Of a stretch of DNA of 64,000 nt, positions 18,610-27,082 are shown one piece after another. The notes under the pieces are model-generated. The model was not told where the DNA came from, made no database searches, and saw only the letters and a list, made by a program, of their open reading frames with translations. Origin of the DNA: Bordetella holmesii ATCC 51541 (lineage in GTDB: Bacteria; Pseudomonadota; Gammaproteobacteria; Burkholderiales; Burkholderiaceae_B); NCBI GenBank assembly GCA_000612485.1, contig CP007494.1, forward strand, positions 3,472,001 to 3,536,000, read 5' to 3'. How positions within the stretch are numbered: the stretch's first letter is position 1; each line of letters opens with the position of its first letter. Position numbers and translations under genes: made by a program.

Positions 18610-19856
18610 ACCATAAAAATGCCGTACTGCCCATTCTCTGCGCCACGCTTCTGACCGACCAGCCGTTGCGGCTGATTGGCGTGCCCGAAATCACCGACGT
18701 CAAAAAGATCCTCGACATCTTTCGGCAACTGGGCAGCGATGTAAACGTTGATTTTGCGTCTGGCGTTCTGGACCTGCACCACTGCCATACCGCTTTCGAT
18801 CCGGCGCACCATCATTTGCCCGAAGAAATGCGCTCGTCCATCATGCTGGTCCCGCCCTTGCTGGCGCGCTTTGGCGTGGCCCGCCTGGAAAACGACGTCA
18901 AGGGGTGCACGCTGGGCGTGCGTGAGATCGATCCGCACGTCGAAGTGTTCGAACGCTTTGGCGCACGCATCGAACGCGCGCCTCATTCGCTAATCGTGCG
19001 CGCCGACGGGAAAATGGCGGCCAATGATCATTGGCTCGATTACGCATCGGTTACCACTACGGAAAACTTCGCCCTGTGCGCCGTAGCCGCTCAAGGGGTG
19101 TCCACCCTGGTCAATGCCGCCTCCGAACCGCATGTGCAGGAGTTCTGCCGGTTTCTGGAAATGCTGGGCGTTCCCATCAGCGGAATCGGAACGTCCCATC
19201 TGCGTATCGAAGGCGGCCAGCGTCTGGGCGGTGGTGAATTCCGGTTCGACGAAGACTTCCACGAAATCGCCACTTTTCTGGCGCTGGGGGCCATCACCGG
19301 CGGCGCCATCACGGTCAAGAACTCTGCTCCCGAGCAGTTCCCTCTCATCGATCGCACATTCGCCAAGTTTGGCGTTGAGGTCGAGCATCACGATGGCTGG
19401 TCGCAGGCGCATTGCGACGGCCCGCTGCAGGTGCGCCGGCCCTTCACCCAGAACATCCTGACCAAGGTCGAAGCCGCCCCGTGGCCCTACCTGCCCGTCG
19501 ATCTGCTGCCCATTTTCATCGCGCTCGGCGTACGGGCGCAGGGCAGCGCCATGTTCTGGAACAAGGTCTACGACGGCGCCATGGGTTGGTCGGGAGAGCT
19601 GTCCAAGTTTGGCGCCCACGTTTTTCTTTCCGATCCCCACCGCCTCATCACATTCGACGGCCTGCCGCTCACCCCGGCCAAGGTCGAAAGTCCCTATATC
19701 ATTCGCGTGGCCATCGCGTTGCTGATGGTGGCCGCCAGTATCGAAGGCCGCTCGGAAATCACCAATGCCCTGCCTATTCTCCGGGCGCACCCCAATTTCG
19801 TCGAAAACCTGTGTTCGGTAGGGGCTTGCGTAGAGTGGACCGAAGGCGATTGACGG

Positions 19857-20171
19857 CCGATTCGTCGAGCCGCCGTTTATCAGGCTGACTTCCGGCACCC
19901 CGCAAAGCGGCGGCAAGTTCGCACCCTGAACCAGCCCCATGCGCGGGTCGACGCGGGGTCGGAACGTGAGTACCTGGCCAGGCCTGAATGTCGACATCGA
20001 CGCCATCAGCCCGTGGCCGGTACTTCGGCATCCGCCGTGCGCCTGGGCCGCAATACGCAGATCACCATCATTGCCCCTGTCGGATGGACGGATCGGGTTG
20101 CCGGCTTCGGTGCCCGCACGCCCGCGTTTGCACACGCCACAGGCGCGGCACGAGCGAACCTGGTACGACAG
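19857..20171. other. Gene-free stretch between MurA-like pseudogene and glpR
   Basis: About 315 bp without a frame I can assign. GC content and codon-like periodicity are similar to coding DNA, and several frames are partly open on both strands, which may mean a decayed gene. I recognise no motif in any of them. Confidence 0.4.
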
Positions 20172-20218
20172 AAAGCGAACATAATCCACGCGCGAATAGG
20201 ATTATGTGTTTTCGCTTT
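20172..20218. promoter_or_regulatory. Dyad upstream of glpR, candidate GlpR operator
   Basis: AAAGCGAAC-ATAATCC on the left is mirrored by GGATTATGTGTTTTCGCTTT on the right, giving a nearly complete inverted repeat around 11 bases. The GCGAACATAA half resembles the TTCGAACATT-type half-sites bound by GlpR. Its position 21-67 bp before the glpR start fits autoregulation of the glpR-glpD operon. Confidence 0.5.
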
Positions 20219-20238
20219 TGTTGTTTTATCATGTAACC

Positions 20239-21013
20239 ATGACACTGAACCCCCGCCAAAGTGCGCTCCTGGAGCAGGTCCGATCTCAGGGGTCGGCCTC
20301 CATCGAAGAGTTGGCGCGCGCCTTCGATGTGACGTTGCAGACGGTGCGCCGCGACGTCAATCTGCTGGCTGAGGCCGGCATGCTTTCGAGATTTCATGGC
20401 GGCGTGCGCAGCGAAGCATCGACCATCGAGAATATCGCCTACCGCCAGCGCCAGGGTCTGCACGCCGAGGGCAAGCGGCGCATCGCCGAAGCCGTGGCGC
20501 GCGCCGTGCCCGATGGATGTTCTCTGCTCATCAACATTGGCACCACCACGGAAGCGATTGCGCGCGCCCTGCTGCGGCACCGAGGTCTGCGCGTCATCAC
20601 CAATAATCTGCATGTGGCCGACATCCTATCGGACAACCCGGATTGCGAAGTCATCGTCGCCGGCGGCGTCGTGCGCCCGCGCGACCGGGGGATTACCGGT
20701 GAGGCCACGATCGAGTTCATTCGGCAATTCAAGGTGGACATTGGCCTGATCGGCATATCCGGTATCGAAGCCGACGGCACCTTGCGCGATTACGACTTTC
20801 GTGAGGTACGGGTCGCAAGGACCATCATTGATCAGTCGCGCGAAGTATGGCTGGCAGCCGACAGCAGCAAGTTTCAGCGCCAGGCCATGGTCGAGCTGGC
20901 ACCCATTGCCCGCATCAGCCGTTTTTTTCACCGACGCAGAACCGCAGCCCGCGCTGGCCCAAATCCTACGCGACGCGGGCGTGCGTTGCCATATCGCTGG
21001 CGATGCGCCCTGA
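20239..21013 (+). pseudogene. glpR: Glycerol-3-phosphate regulon repressor, frameshifted near 3' end
   Basis: A DeoR-family repressor starting MTLNPRQSALLEQVRSQGSA with a helix-turn-helix (SIEELARAFDVTLQTVRRDVNLLAE) and the sugar-phosphate-binding domain (INIGTTTEAIARALL, GGVVRPRDRGITGEATIEFI, GISGIEADGTL). Near 20931 a run of seven T replaces the expected six, so RFFTDAEPQPALAQILRDAG is read out of frame. The intact stop would be at 21011-21013; the shifted frame runs to 21072 and overlaps glpD. Only the last 25 or so residues are changed, so partial activity is possible. Confidence 0.85.
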
Positions 21014-21031
21014 CTCTCTTTCTTCGCAACC

Positions 21032-22636
21032 ATGAACTCACGCCCTTCCGACGCCACGCCCACACGCGCTGAACTTCTCGCCCGCCTGGAGCCCTCCGCT
21101 CCTTGGGACGTCATTGTCATTGGTGGTGGCGCCACCGGTCTGGGCACGGCCGTCGATGCGGCCTCCCGCGGCTTCAGGACCCTGCTGCTTGAAGGCGCGG
21201 ACTTCGCCAAGGGAACATCCAGCAAGGCCACCAAACTCGTGCATGGGGGAGTGCGCTATCTCGCCCAAGGTAACGTCAGCCTGGTACGCGAGGCGCTGCA
21301 CGAACGCGGACTGTTGGCGCGGAACGCGCCCCATCTGGCCTGGCCGCTCGGATTCGTGGTCCCGGCCTATTCGATGCTGGACCAACCTTTTTATGGCGTG
21401 GGGCTCAAGCTCTACGATATGTTGGCCGGAAAACTCAACCTGGCTCCCAGCCGCTGGCTATCCTCGCGCGAAACCCTGGCACGGGCAAGCACGCTGGCGC
21501 CCGCCGTCAACGGCCAACGGCTGCGTGGAGGAGTGCTGTATTACGACGGCCAGTTCGACGACGCTCGGCTGGCCACAGCGCTGATGCGTACGCTCCTGGA
21601 TCTGAGTGGCACCGCGATCAACTACGTCAAAGTCGTCGGCCTGACCCGTGATGCACAAGGCCGCATCGACGGCGTACGGACTCATGACACCATCGATGAT
21701 ACCCAACACACCGTTAGCGGCCGGTGCGTCATCAACGCCACCGGGGTGTGGGTTGATGCGGTGCGCCGTATGGACGACCCCGCCGCGCAAACGATGGTTG
21801 CCCCCAGTCAAGGCGTACATTTGACGCTGCCGCGGGATTTTCTGCCTGGCGAACAAGCCATTCTGGTGCCGAAAACCGATGACGGCCGGGTGCTTTTCAT
21901 GGTTCCCTGGAACGGTCATACCATCGTCGGCACCACCGATAGCGCACGTACGGATCTCCCTATTGATCCGCGCCCGATGCCCGGCGAGGTGGACTTCATC
22001 CTCGAGACCGCCGCCCGCTACCTGACTCGCAAGCCCACGCGTGCGGACGTCACCAGCGTCTGGGCTGGCCTGCGGCCATTGGTCAAGGCCACCGGCGACG
22101 CCTCCACGAAGTCGCTATCGCGTGAACACACCATCCTGACTGCCAAAAGCGGCCTGATCACGGTCACCGGCGGCAAGTGGACCACCTATCGCCGGATGGC
22201 CCAGGATGTGATGGACACTGCCATCAGCAAACAGTTGCTGCCGCAAGCACCCTGCCGCAGTGCGCAGTTACGCCTGCACGGTGCGCCGGCGGCCGACGCC
22301 AGGCCGCTGGCGCCGCAAGGCACACCGGATAGCTACTACGGCACCGATTTGCCGGCCTTGCGTGCCCTGCCAGGCGCCGACCGCATGCTGGTCCAAGCCA
22401 GCGGGCTGACTGAAGCGCATGTACGTTATGCCGCCCGCCACGAGCTGGCGCAATCGGTCGAAGACGTGCTGGCGCGCCGCAATCGTGCCCTCTTCCTGGA
22501 TGCCGCGGCCGCCAGCGTGGCCGCACCCGAGGTTGCGCGCATCCTGGCTCAGGAGCTCGACCGGGACGACGCCTGGCAACAGCGCACGGTGGCTGACTTC
22601 GAGGCCGTTGCCGCGACGTTCCGCTTGCCCGATTGA
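21032..22636 (+). CDS. glpD: Aerobic glycerol-3-phosphate dehydrogenase
   Basis: A 534-residue flavoprotein that oxidises sn-glycerol 3-phosphate to dihydroxyacetone phosphate and feeds electrons to quinone at the inner membrane. The FAD-binding motif VIVIGGGATGLGTAVDAASRG is near residue 26, with TSSKATKLVHGGVRYL following. MVPWNGHTIVGTTDS and VTGGKWTTYRRMAQDV are conserved GlpD segments. It follows glpR by 18 bp, and the two probably form one transcript. Length is normal for the family. Confidence 0.93.
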   Translation: MNSRPSDATPTRAELLARLEPSAPWDVIVIGGGATGLGTAVDAASRGFRTLLLEGADFAKGTSSKATKLVHGGVRYLAQGNVSLVREALHERGLLARNAPHLAWPLGFVVPAYSMLDQPFYGVGLKLYDMLAGKLNLAPSRWLSSRETLARASTLAPAVNGQRLRGGVLYYDGQFDDARLATALMRTLLDLSGTAINYVKVVGLTRDAQGRIDGVRTHDTIDDTQHTVSGRCVINATGVWVDAVRRMDDPAAQTMVAPSQGVHLTLPRDFLPGEQAILVPKTDDGRVLFMVPWNGHTIVGTTDSARTDLPIDPRPMPGEVDFILETAARYLTRKPTRADVTSVWAGLRPLVKATGDASTKSLSREHTILTAKSGLITVTGGKWTTYRRMAQDVMDTAISKQLLPQAPCRSAQLRLHGAPAADARPLAPQGTPDSYYGTDLPALRALPGADRMLVQASGLTEAHVRYAARHELAQSVEDVLARRNRALFLDAAAASVAAPEVARILAQELDRDDAWQQRTVADFEAVAATFRLPD

Positions 22637-22647
22637 GCCGGCCTCGC

Positions 22648-23334
22648 TCAGTCGCGCGCCAGCGCGGCCAGCAAGGCCTGCGCCGCGCCTGCTGAGGAAG
22701 CCGGGTTCTGCCCCGTGATCAGCAGACCGTCGCGCACCACGTATTGTGCAAACGGTTGCGGTCCTGCGCTGTAGTCGGCGCCGAGCCTTTTGAGTTCATC
22801 CTCGACCAGAAACGGCACGACATGAGTCAGCTTCATGGCCGCCTCTTCGGCATTGCTGAATCCGGTTACCCTGCGCGCTGCCACCAACGGCTCTCCGCCG
22901 CAGGTTTTGGCATGCCTCAACACGCCAGGCGCGTGACACACCGCCCCTACCGGCTTGCCAGCCGCAAGCAGCGCCTCGATCAGATCCAGCGAGTGGCGGT
23001 TTTCGGCCAGATCCCATAGCGGCCCGTGGCCGCCGGGGTAGAACAGCGCGTCGACATCCGCGGCCCGGATATCGGCCAGTCGCTCAGTGGCGGCAAGTTG
23101 CGCCTGCGCGGGTATATCCTTGTCGAACCGGCGCGTGGACTCGGTCTGGGCCTGACTGGCCTGGCTCTGGGGATCCAGCGGCGGTTGCCCCCCGCGCGGC
23201 GAGGCCAGCGTGATGTGCGCCCCCGCATCCTTGAAGACATAAAACGGCGCCGTAAACTCCTCAAGCCAGAAACCCGTCTTGCGGTCCGTATCGCCCAGGC
23301 GCTCATGCGATGTCAGCACCATGAGTATCCTCAT
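22648..23334 (-). CDS. DJ-1/PfpI-family class I glutamine amidotransferase-like protein
   Basis: A 228-residue DJ-1/PfpI protein. ALFYPGGHGPLWDLAE carries the conserved glycine loop and AVCHAPGVL the nucleophilic cysteine elbow (Cys-His); an early TGFWLEEFTAPFYVF glutamate completes the usual triad. The layout matches the Hsp31-like or YDR533C-type branch, whose members are glyoxalases or protein deglycases. The start overlaps the end of the upstream oxidoreductase gene by four bases, so both are cotranscribed and may deal with reactive carbonyls. Confidence 0.85.
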   Translation of the reverse strand: MRILMVLTSHERLGDTDRKTGFWLEEFTAPFYVFKDAGAHITLASPRGGQPPLDPQSQASQAQTESTRRFDKDIPAQAQLAATERLADIRAADVDALFYPGGHGPLWDLAENRHSLDLIEALLAAGKPVGAVCHAPGVLRHAKTCGGEPLVAARRVTGFSNAEEAAMKLTHVVPFLVEDELKRLGADYSAGPQPFAQYVVRDGLLITGQNPASSAGAAQALLAALARD

Positions 23335-24371
23335 GCGTCGTCTCCCACTCGTACGATGCGCTTGCCCGCGTTCTCACCGCGCAACAAGCCGATCAGACCA
23401 CGACCGGCGGCCTCCAGCCCCTCGATCCTGTCTTCGCGGTATTTGACGTCACCCTGCTCGAGCCAACGGCTCATCACCTGGCGAAATGGGATGAACCCGT
23501 CCGGGTAATCCTGCATGATGATGAAGCCCTGCATGCGGATGCGCTTACGCAATATCGTTCCCATGAGGGCGGGCACCCGGTCCGGTCCCGGTGCAAGCTC
23601 GGTGGCGTTATAAGTCGAAATCAGCCCGCAGACCGGCACCCGCGCCCGCGGATTGAGGCGACCCATGACGGCATCAAAAATTTTTCCGCCGACGTTCTCG
23701 AAGTAAACATCGATGCCATCTGGCGTCACCTCTGCCAGCATGTCCGCCAGGTCGGGGCTATGGTGGTCCAGGCAGGCGTCAAAGCCCGGTTGTTCGACCG
23801 CAAATCGGCATTTTTCCAAACCGCCAGCAATCCCCACCGCGCGGCATCCCTTCAGGCGCGCGACCTGCCCCACCACTGAACCCACCGCGCCGGTGGCCGC
23901 AGCTACCACCACGGTTTCGCCAGGCTGGGGCTGCCCTATGTCGAGCAGGCCCATATAGCCGGTATAGCCAGGCATGCCAAGCACACCCAGCGCATACGAG
24001 GGCTGCTGTGGATCTCGTCCCAAGCTGAGCAAGCCATGGCCGTCCGACAACGCCCAATCCTGCCAGCCGCTTTGACCCAGCACCCATTCGCCCACCTCAA
24101 AGTCAGGATGCTGGCTGGCCGCCACACGGCTTACCGTGCCGCCCACCATGACCTGATCCAGGTCCACCGGCTTGGCATAGGATGGCGCATCGCTCATGCG
24201 GCCCCGCATGTACGGATCCAGCGACAGATAAACCGTACGCAATAACACCTGGCCCGGACCAATGCGAGGTACGGCTTCGGTCACCAGCCGAAAATCGCTC
24301 TCCAGGGGCTCGCCCCGGGGACGACGGGCAAGCAGAATGCGGCGATTGACGGAGGCGGATTGTTCAGCCAT
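23331..24371 (-). CDS. NADP-dependent zinc-free alcohol dehydrogenase-like reductase
   Basis: A 346-residue medium-chain reductase of the CurA/leukotriene B4 dehydrogenase type. The dinucleotide motif VVVAAATGAVGSVVGQVARL lies near residue 153, with SLDPYMRGRMSD and GIDVYFENVGGKIFDAV as family signatures; no zinc ligands are present. Such enzymes reduce alkenals or enones with NADPH. The gene is divergent from a TetR regulator across a strong palindrome, so it may be under that regulator along with the efflux operon. Confidence 0.9.
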   Translation of the reverse strand: MAEQSASVNRRILLARRPRGEPLESDFRLVTEAVPRIGPGQVLLRTVYLSLDPYMRGRMSDAPSYAKPVDLDQVMVGGTVSRVAASQHPDFEVGEWVLGQSGWQDWALSDGHGLLSLGRDPQQPSYALGVLGMPGYTGYMGLLDIGQPQPGETVVVAAATGAVGSVVGQVARLKGCRAVGIAGGLEKCRFAVEQPGFDACLDHHSPDLADMLAEVTPDGIDVYFENVGGKIFDAVMGRLNPRARVPVCGLISTYNATELAPGPDRVPALMGTILRKRIRMQGFIIMQDYPDGFIPFRQVMSRWLEQGDVKYREDRIEGLEAAGRGLIGLLRGENAGKRIVRVGDDA

Positions 24372-24451
24372 GCGCGAACTCCTTGATGGATTTGATCTCT
24401 TTTACACCAGGCAGGCGCCCGCGCGCCCGGATCCTGTCACATATATCCGTT

Positions 24452-24477
24452 TTTAATTAACTTATTCATTAATTAAA
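24452..24477. promoter_or_regulatory. Perfect inverted repeat, probable TetR operator
   Basis: TTTAATTAA, eight bases, then the complement TTAATTAAA, ten bases before the TetR start codon. It is strikingly A/T-rich in a GC-rich context and lies between divergent genes. A TetR dimer site that autoregulates the downstream operon is the simplest reading. Confidence 0.65.
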
Positions 24478-24486
24478 CTTGCGTCC

Positions 24487-25158
24487 ATGGTGACCTTAAC
24501 CGCCTCGCTACGCCTGCGCCGCCCTGGACGGCCTGCCCGCCCCGACGCCGGCGCCACGCGTGCACTTCTGCTCGATACCGCCACGGCCCTATTCGCGCAG
24601 CACGGCGTGTCGGCAACGACGATTGCCCGCATTGCCCAGGCCGCGGGCCTGACCGCGGCCATGGTGCATTATTACTTCCGCAATCGCGACGCCTTGCTCG
24701 ACACGGTCGTAGCCGAGCGCCTGGTGCCTCTCATCGAATACGTCTGGTCACCGCCCGACAAGGTCTGCTCCCTGCGCGGGATGGTGCGCACCATCGTGGC
24801 CAGGCTGATGGAGTGCGCCGACCAGCGCCCGTGGCTTGCGCCGCTATGGATGCGGGAAGTCGTCAACGAAGGCGGGGAGTTGCGCGATCGCGTCCTCGCC
24901 CACCTACCGACCGAAAGACTGCGCGCCTTTGCGCAAGAACTCGCGCAGGCGCAGGCCCAAGGCCAGATCCACCCGGGGATAGATCCCAGACTGGTTTTTC
25001 TCTCCATCCTGGGCACAACGCTGTTGCCCTTGGCTACCGCCGGGGTCTGGCGGCGCGTCTGGGGCCAGGACCAGCCCCTGGACCGTACCGCCATCTCCGC
25101 CCACGCCTGTGCGCTTATCGAGCACGGCCTTTTCTCTTCCAGACGCCGACGCCCATGA
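24487..25158 (+). CDS. TetR/AcrR-family regulator of the efflux operon
   Basis: A 223-residue repressor. The DNA-binding domain is clear (LLDTATALFAQHGVSATTIARIAQAAGLTAAMVHYYFRNRDALLDTVV), and the C-terminal half fits the CecR-like group that often precedes HlyD-ABC export genes. It is the first gene of a tightly coupled operon: its TGA overlaps the ATG of the membrane-fusion gene. Self-regulation through the palindrome at 24452-24477 is likely. Confidence 0.88.
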   Translation: MVTLTASLRLRRPGRPARPDAGATRALLLDTATALFAQHGVSATTIARIAQAAGLTAAMVHYYFRNRDALLDTVVAERLVPLIEYVWSPPDKVCSLRGMVRTIVARLMECADQRPWLAPLWMREVVNEGGELRDRVLAHLPTERLRAFAQELAQAQAQGQIHPGIDPRLVFLSILGTTLLPLATAGVWRRVWGQDQPLDRTAISAHACALIEHGLFSSRRRRP

Positions 25159-26147
25159 CTTTGACCGATCCTACGCCCATGACCCGGTTCGCTCGCCTTG
25201 CCGCGGCGGCGTTGGCCTGCGGCCTTGTGGCCGCCTGCGGCCGCGAATCAAACACCGCTTTCCAGGGCTATGCCGAGGGTGATTTCGTCGCCGTGGCGCC
25301 TACCCAGTCCGGACGGTTGCTCAGCCTCGATGTCGAACGGGGGCAGCAAGTGCCCCAGGCAGGTCTGCTGTTTACCCTGGATCACGACAAAGAAACGGCG
25401 GCTCGCGACGAAGCCCAGGCGCGATTGACCGCAGCGCAGGCTCAACTGGCCGACACCGCCAGCGGCAAACGACCGCCCGAGGTCGCCGTCGTGCGGTCCC
25501 AGCTCGCTCGTGCTCAGGCAGAACAGACCCGTACCGATGCCCAACTGGCGCGCGACACGCGCCAGTATCAAGACGGGGGCATTTCGCGCCAGGAGCTGGA
25601 CAATACGCGCGCCTCCGCCAATGCCAATCGTGCCCAGGTCCGCGAGTTGCAGGCCCAGCTTGAAGTGGCCACGCTGCCAGCCCGTGACCAGCAACGTCAG
25701 GCGCAACAGGCCGACGTTCAAGCGGCCGCAGCGACGCTGGCCCAGGCGGACTGGAGCCTGGCACAGCGACGCGTTCAGGCTCCCGCCCAATCCCTGGTGT
25801 TCGACACCCTGTACCGGCCTGGCGAATGGGTCAACGCCGGCAGTCCGGTGGTACGGTTGCTGCCGCCGGGCAACATCAAGCTGCGCTTTTTCGTCCCACA
25901 GGATCAAGTCGGTCGCCTGCGCGTCGGCCAGCCGCTGAGTATCGCCTGCGATGGTTGCGGCGGCGCCATACCGGCGCACATCAGCTATATCGCCACGCAG
26001 GCGGAATACACGCCACCCGTCATCTACAGCCGCGAAGTGCGGGACAAACTGGTTTTTCTGGTCGAAGCGCGCCCCCAGGCGGATCAGGCCACTCGCCTGC
26101 ATCCCGGCCAACCGGTGGACGTGCGTCTGGACGAGACGGCGCCATGA
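25155..26147 (+). CDS. HlyD-family membrane fusion lipoprotein
   Basis: A 330-residue periplasmic adaptor. A lipobox (ACGLVAACG) follows the hydrophobic stretch, so it is probably lipid-anchored in the inner membrane. The biotinyl-lipoyl-like N-terminal half (GYAEGDFVAVAPTQSGRLLSL), a coiled-coil hairpin rich in Ala/Gln, and a second barrel (RRVQAPAQSLVFDTLYRPGEWV) are in the usual order. The ATG at 25155 overlaps the tetR stop; an ATG at 25179 is an alternative that gives a more standard signal peptide. It links the ABC pump to the outer-membrane channel. Confidence 0.88.
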   Translation: MTLTDPTPMTRFARLAAAALACGLVAACGRESNTAFQGYAEGDFVAVAPTQSGRLLSLDVERGQQVPQAGLLFTLDHDKETAARDEAQARLTAAQAQLADTASGKRPPEVAVVRSQLARAQAEQTRTDAQLARDTRQYQDGGISRQELDNTRASANANRAQVRELQAQLEVATLPARDQQRQAQQADVQAAAATLAQADWSLAQRRVQAPAQSLVFDTLYRPGEWVNAGSPVVRLLPPGNIKLRFFVPQDQVGRLRVGQPLSIACDGCGGAIPAHISYIATQAEYTPPVIYSREVRDKLVFLVEARPQADQATRLHPGQPVDVRLDETAP

Positions 26148-27082
26148 CCCAGCCCGACCCTGTCATCGACGTCCAGGGGCTGACCAAACGCTTCGGTGAC
26201 AAACTGGTCGTCGAACAAGTGTCACTGCAAGTCGGGCGCGGCGAGATCTACGGATTTCTCGGTCCCAACGGCAGCGGCAAGACCACCTGCATACGCATGA
26301 TGTGCGGGCTGCTCACCCCCGACGCCGGCAGTGGCACCTGCCTGGGTTACGACATTCTGCGTGACAGTGGCAGCATCAAACGCCACGTGGGGTACATGAC
26401 GCAGCGGTTCTCGTATTGGGAAGATCTCACCATCCGTGAAAACCTGGACTTCGTAGCGCGTATCTACGACATGCCCCGACGTCGGCAGGCCGTGGACCAC
26501 GCGCTCGAGCAGTTGCGCCTGCAGGGGCGGGCCAATCAACTGGCGGGTTCGCTATCAGGCGGCTGGAAGCAACGCCTGGCATTGGCCGCTTGCCTGCTGC
26601 ACGAACCCCAATTACTGCTTCTGGACGAACCCACTGCCGGCGTTGACCCGACGGCCCGGCGCGACTTCTGGGAAGAGCTGCACTCCCTGGCCGCACAAGG
26701 TATTTCGGTGTTGGTCAGCACCCACTACATGGATGAGGCCGAGCGCTGCCACAAACTGGCTTATCTGGCCTACGGCCGCATGCTGGCGCAAGGCACGGCC
26801 GAGAGCATCACCGCCGGCCAGCAGTTGCAGACCTGGGCGGTACGAGGAGCAGATCTGGTGCCATTGGGTCAGTGGTTGCGCGGCCAGCCCGGTGTCGCAC
26901 AGACCGTGGCGTTTGGCAATGCGCTGCACGTCAGCGGTCAGCTCGGCGGACCGTTGGAGCAGACACTGCGCGACGCGGTACATCGCCGCGGTCTGACGAT
27001 TGCGCCCGTGCCAACCAGCCTGGAAGATGTCTTTATTTATCTGATGAGCCGAGCCAGCGACAACTTCGGGAGCCAACCATGA
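26144..27082 (+). CDS. ABC transporter ATP-binding protein (efflux)
   Basis: A 312-residue ATPase with Walker A GPNGSGKTT near residue 40, Q-loop GYMTQRFSYWEDLTI, signature LSGGWKQRLALAACLL and Walker B LLLLDEPTAGVDP. It belongs to the CcmA/YbhF-type class that energises ABC-2 permeases. Both ends overlap neighbours by ATGA. The exporter probably removes a drug, lipid or toxic metabolite; the substrate is unknown. Confidence 0.92.
   Translation: MTQPDPVIDVQGLTKRFGDKLVVEQVSLQVGRGEIYGFLGPNGSGKTTCIRMMCGLLTPDAGSGTCLGYDILRDSGSIKRHVGYMTQRFSYWEDLTIRENLDFVARIYDMPRRRQAVDHALEQLRLQGRANQLAGSLSGGWKQRLALAACLLHEPQLLLLDEPTAGVDPTARRDFWEELHSLAAQGISVLVSTHYMDEAERCHKLAYLAYGRMLAQGTAESITAGQQLQTWAVRGADLVPLGQWLRGQPGVAQTVAFGNALHVSGQLGGPLEQTLRDAVHRRGLTIAPVPTSLEDVFIYLMSRASDNFGSQP

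Larger units (their letters stand above)
17523..18612 (+). mobile_element. ISL3-family insertion sequence, copy 1
   Basis: The element is 1090 bp with inverted repeats (left GGTTCATCGCGGAATAGCG; right, complemented, GGTTCATCGAGGAATACCG). The flanks carry an A-rich 8-bp duplication, ATAAAAAA on the left and ATAAAAAT on the right, differing at one base; the MurA frame shows ATAAAAAT to be the original. It encodes one transposase. Two more copies lie at 36046 and 47345 in the same orientation, and copies 1 and 3 show no difference in the regions I compared. Confidence 0.93.
17454..19853 (+). pseudogene. MurA-like enolpyruvyl transferase interrupted by ISL3 copy 1
   Basis: The start MSHLIVHGGTALRGKIVPP lies at 17454, and the IS enters at the conserved PPANKNA motif. 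After the element the frame resumes KNAVLPILCATLLTDQPLRL and runs to 19853; the joined protein would have about 433 residues. The catalytic cysteine loop is kept (LARFGVARLENDVKGCTLGVREIDPHVEVF), as are ENFALCAVAAQG and the C-terminal LPVDLLPIFIALGV. MurA adds enolpyruvate to UDP-GlcNAc in peptidoglycan synthesis; this copy diverges from housekeeping MurA and follows the transglutaminase gene, so it is probably a paralogue. The IS right end supplies an ATG (18606) in frame with the rest, so a 415-residue product lacking the first 22 residues is possible. Confidence 0.85.

Noticed and set aside
17523..18612. Naming the ISL3 element IS1001
   Set aside because: IS1001 of Bordetella is of the same family but, as I recall, about 1.3 kb; this element is 1090 bp with a 334-residue transposase, so I keep the family name only.
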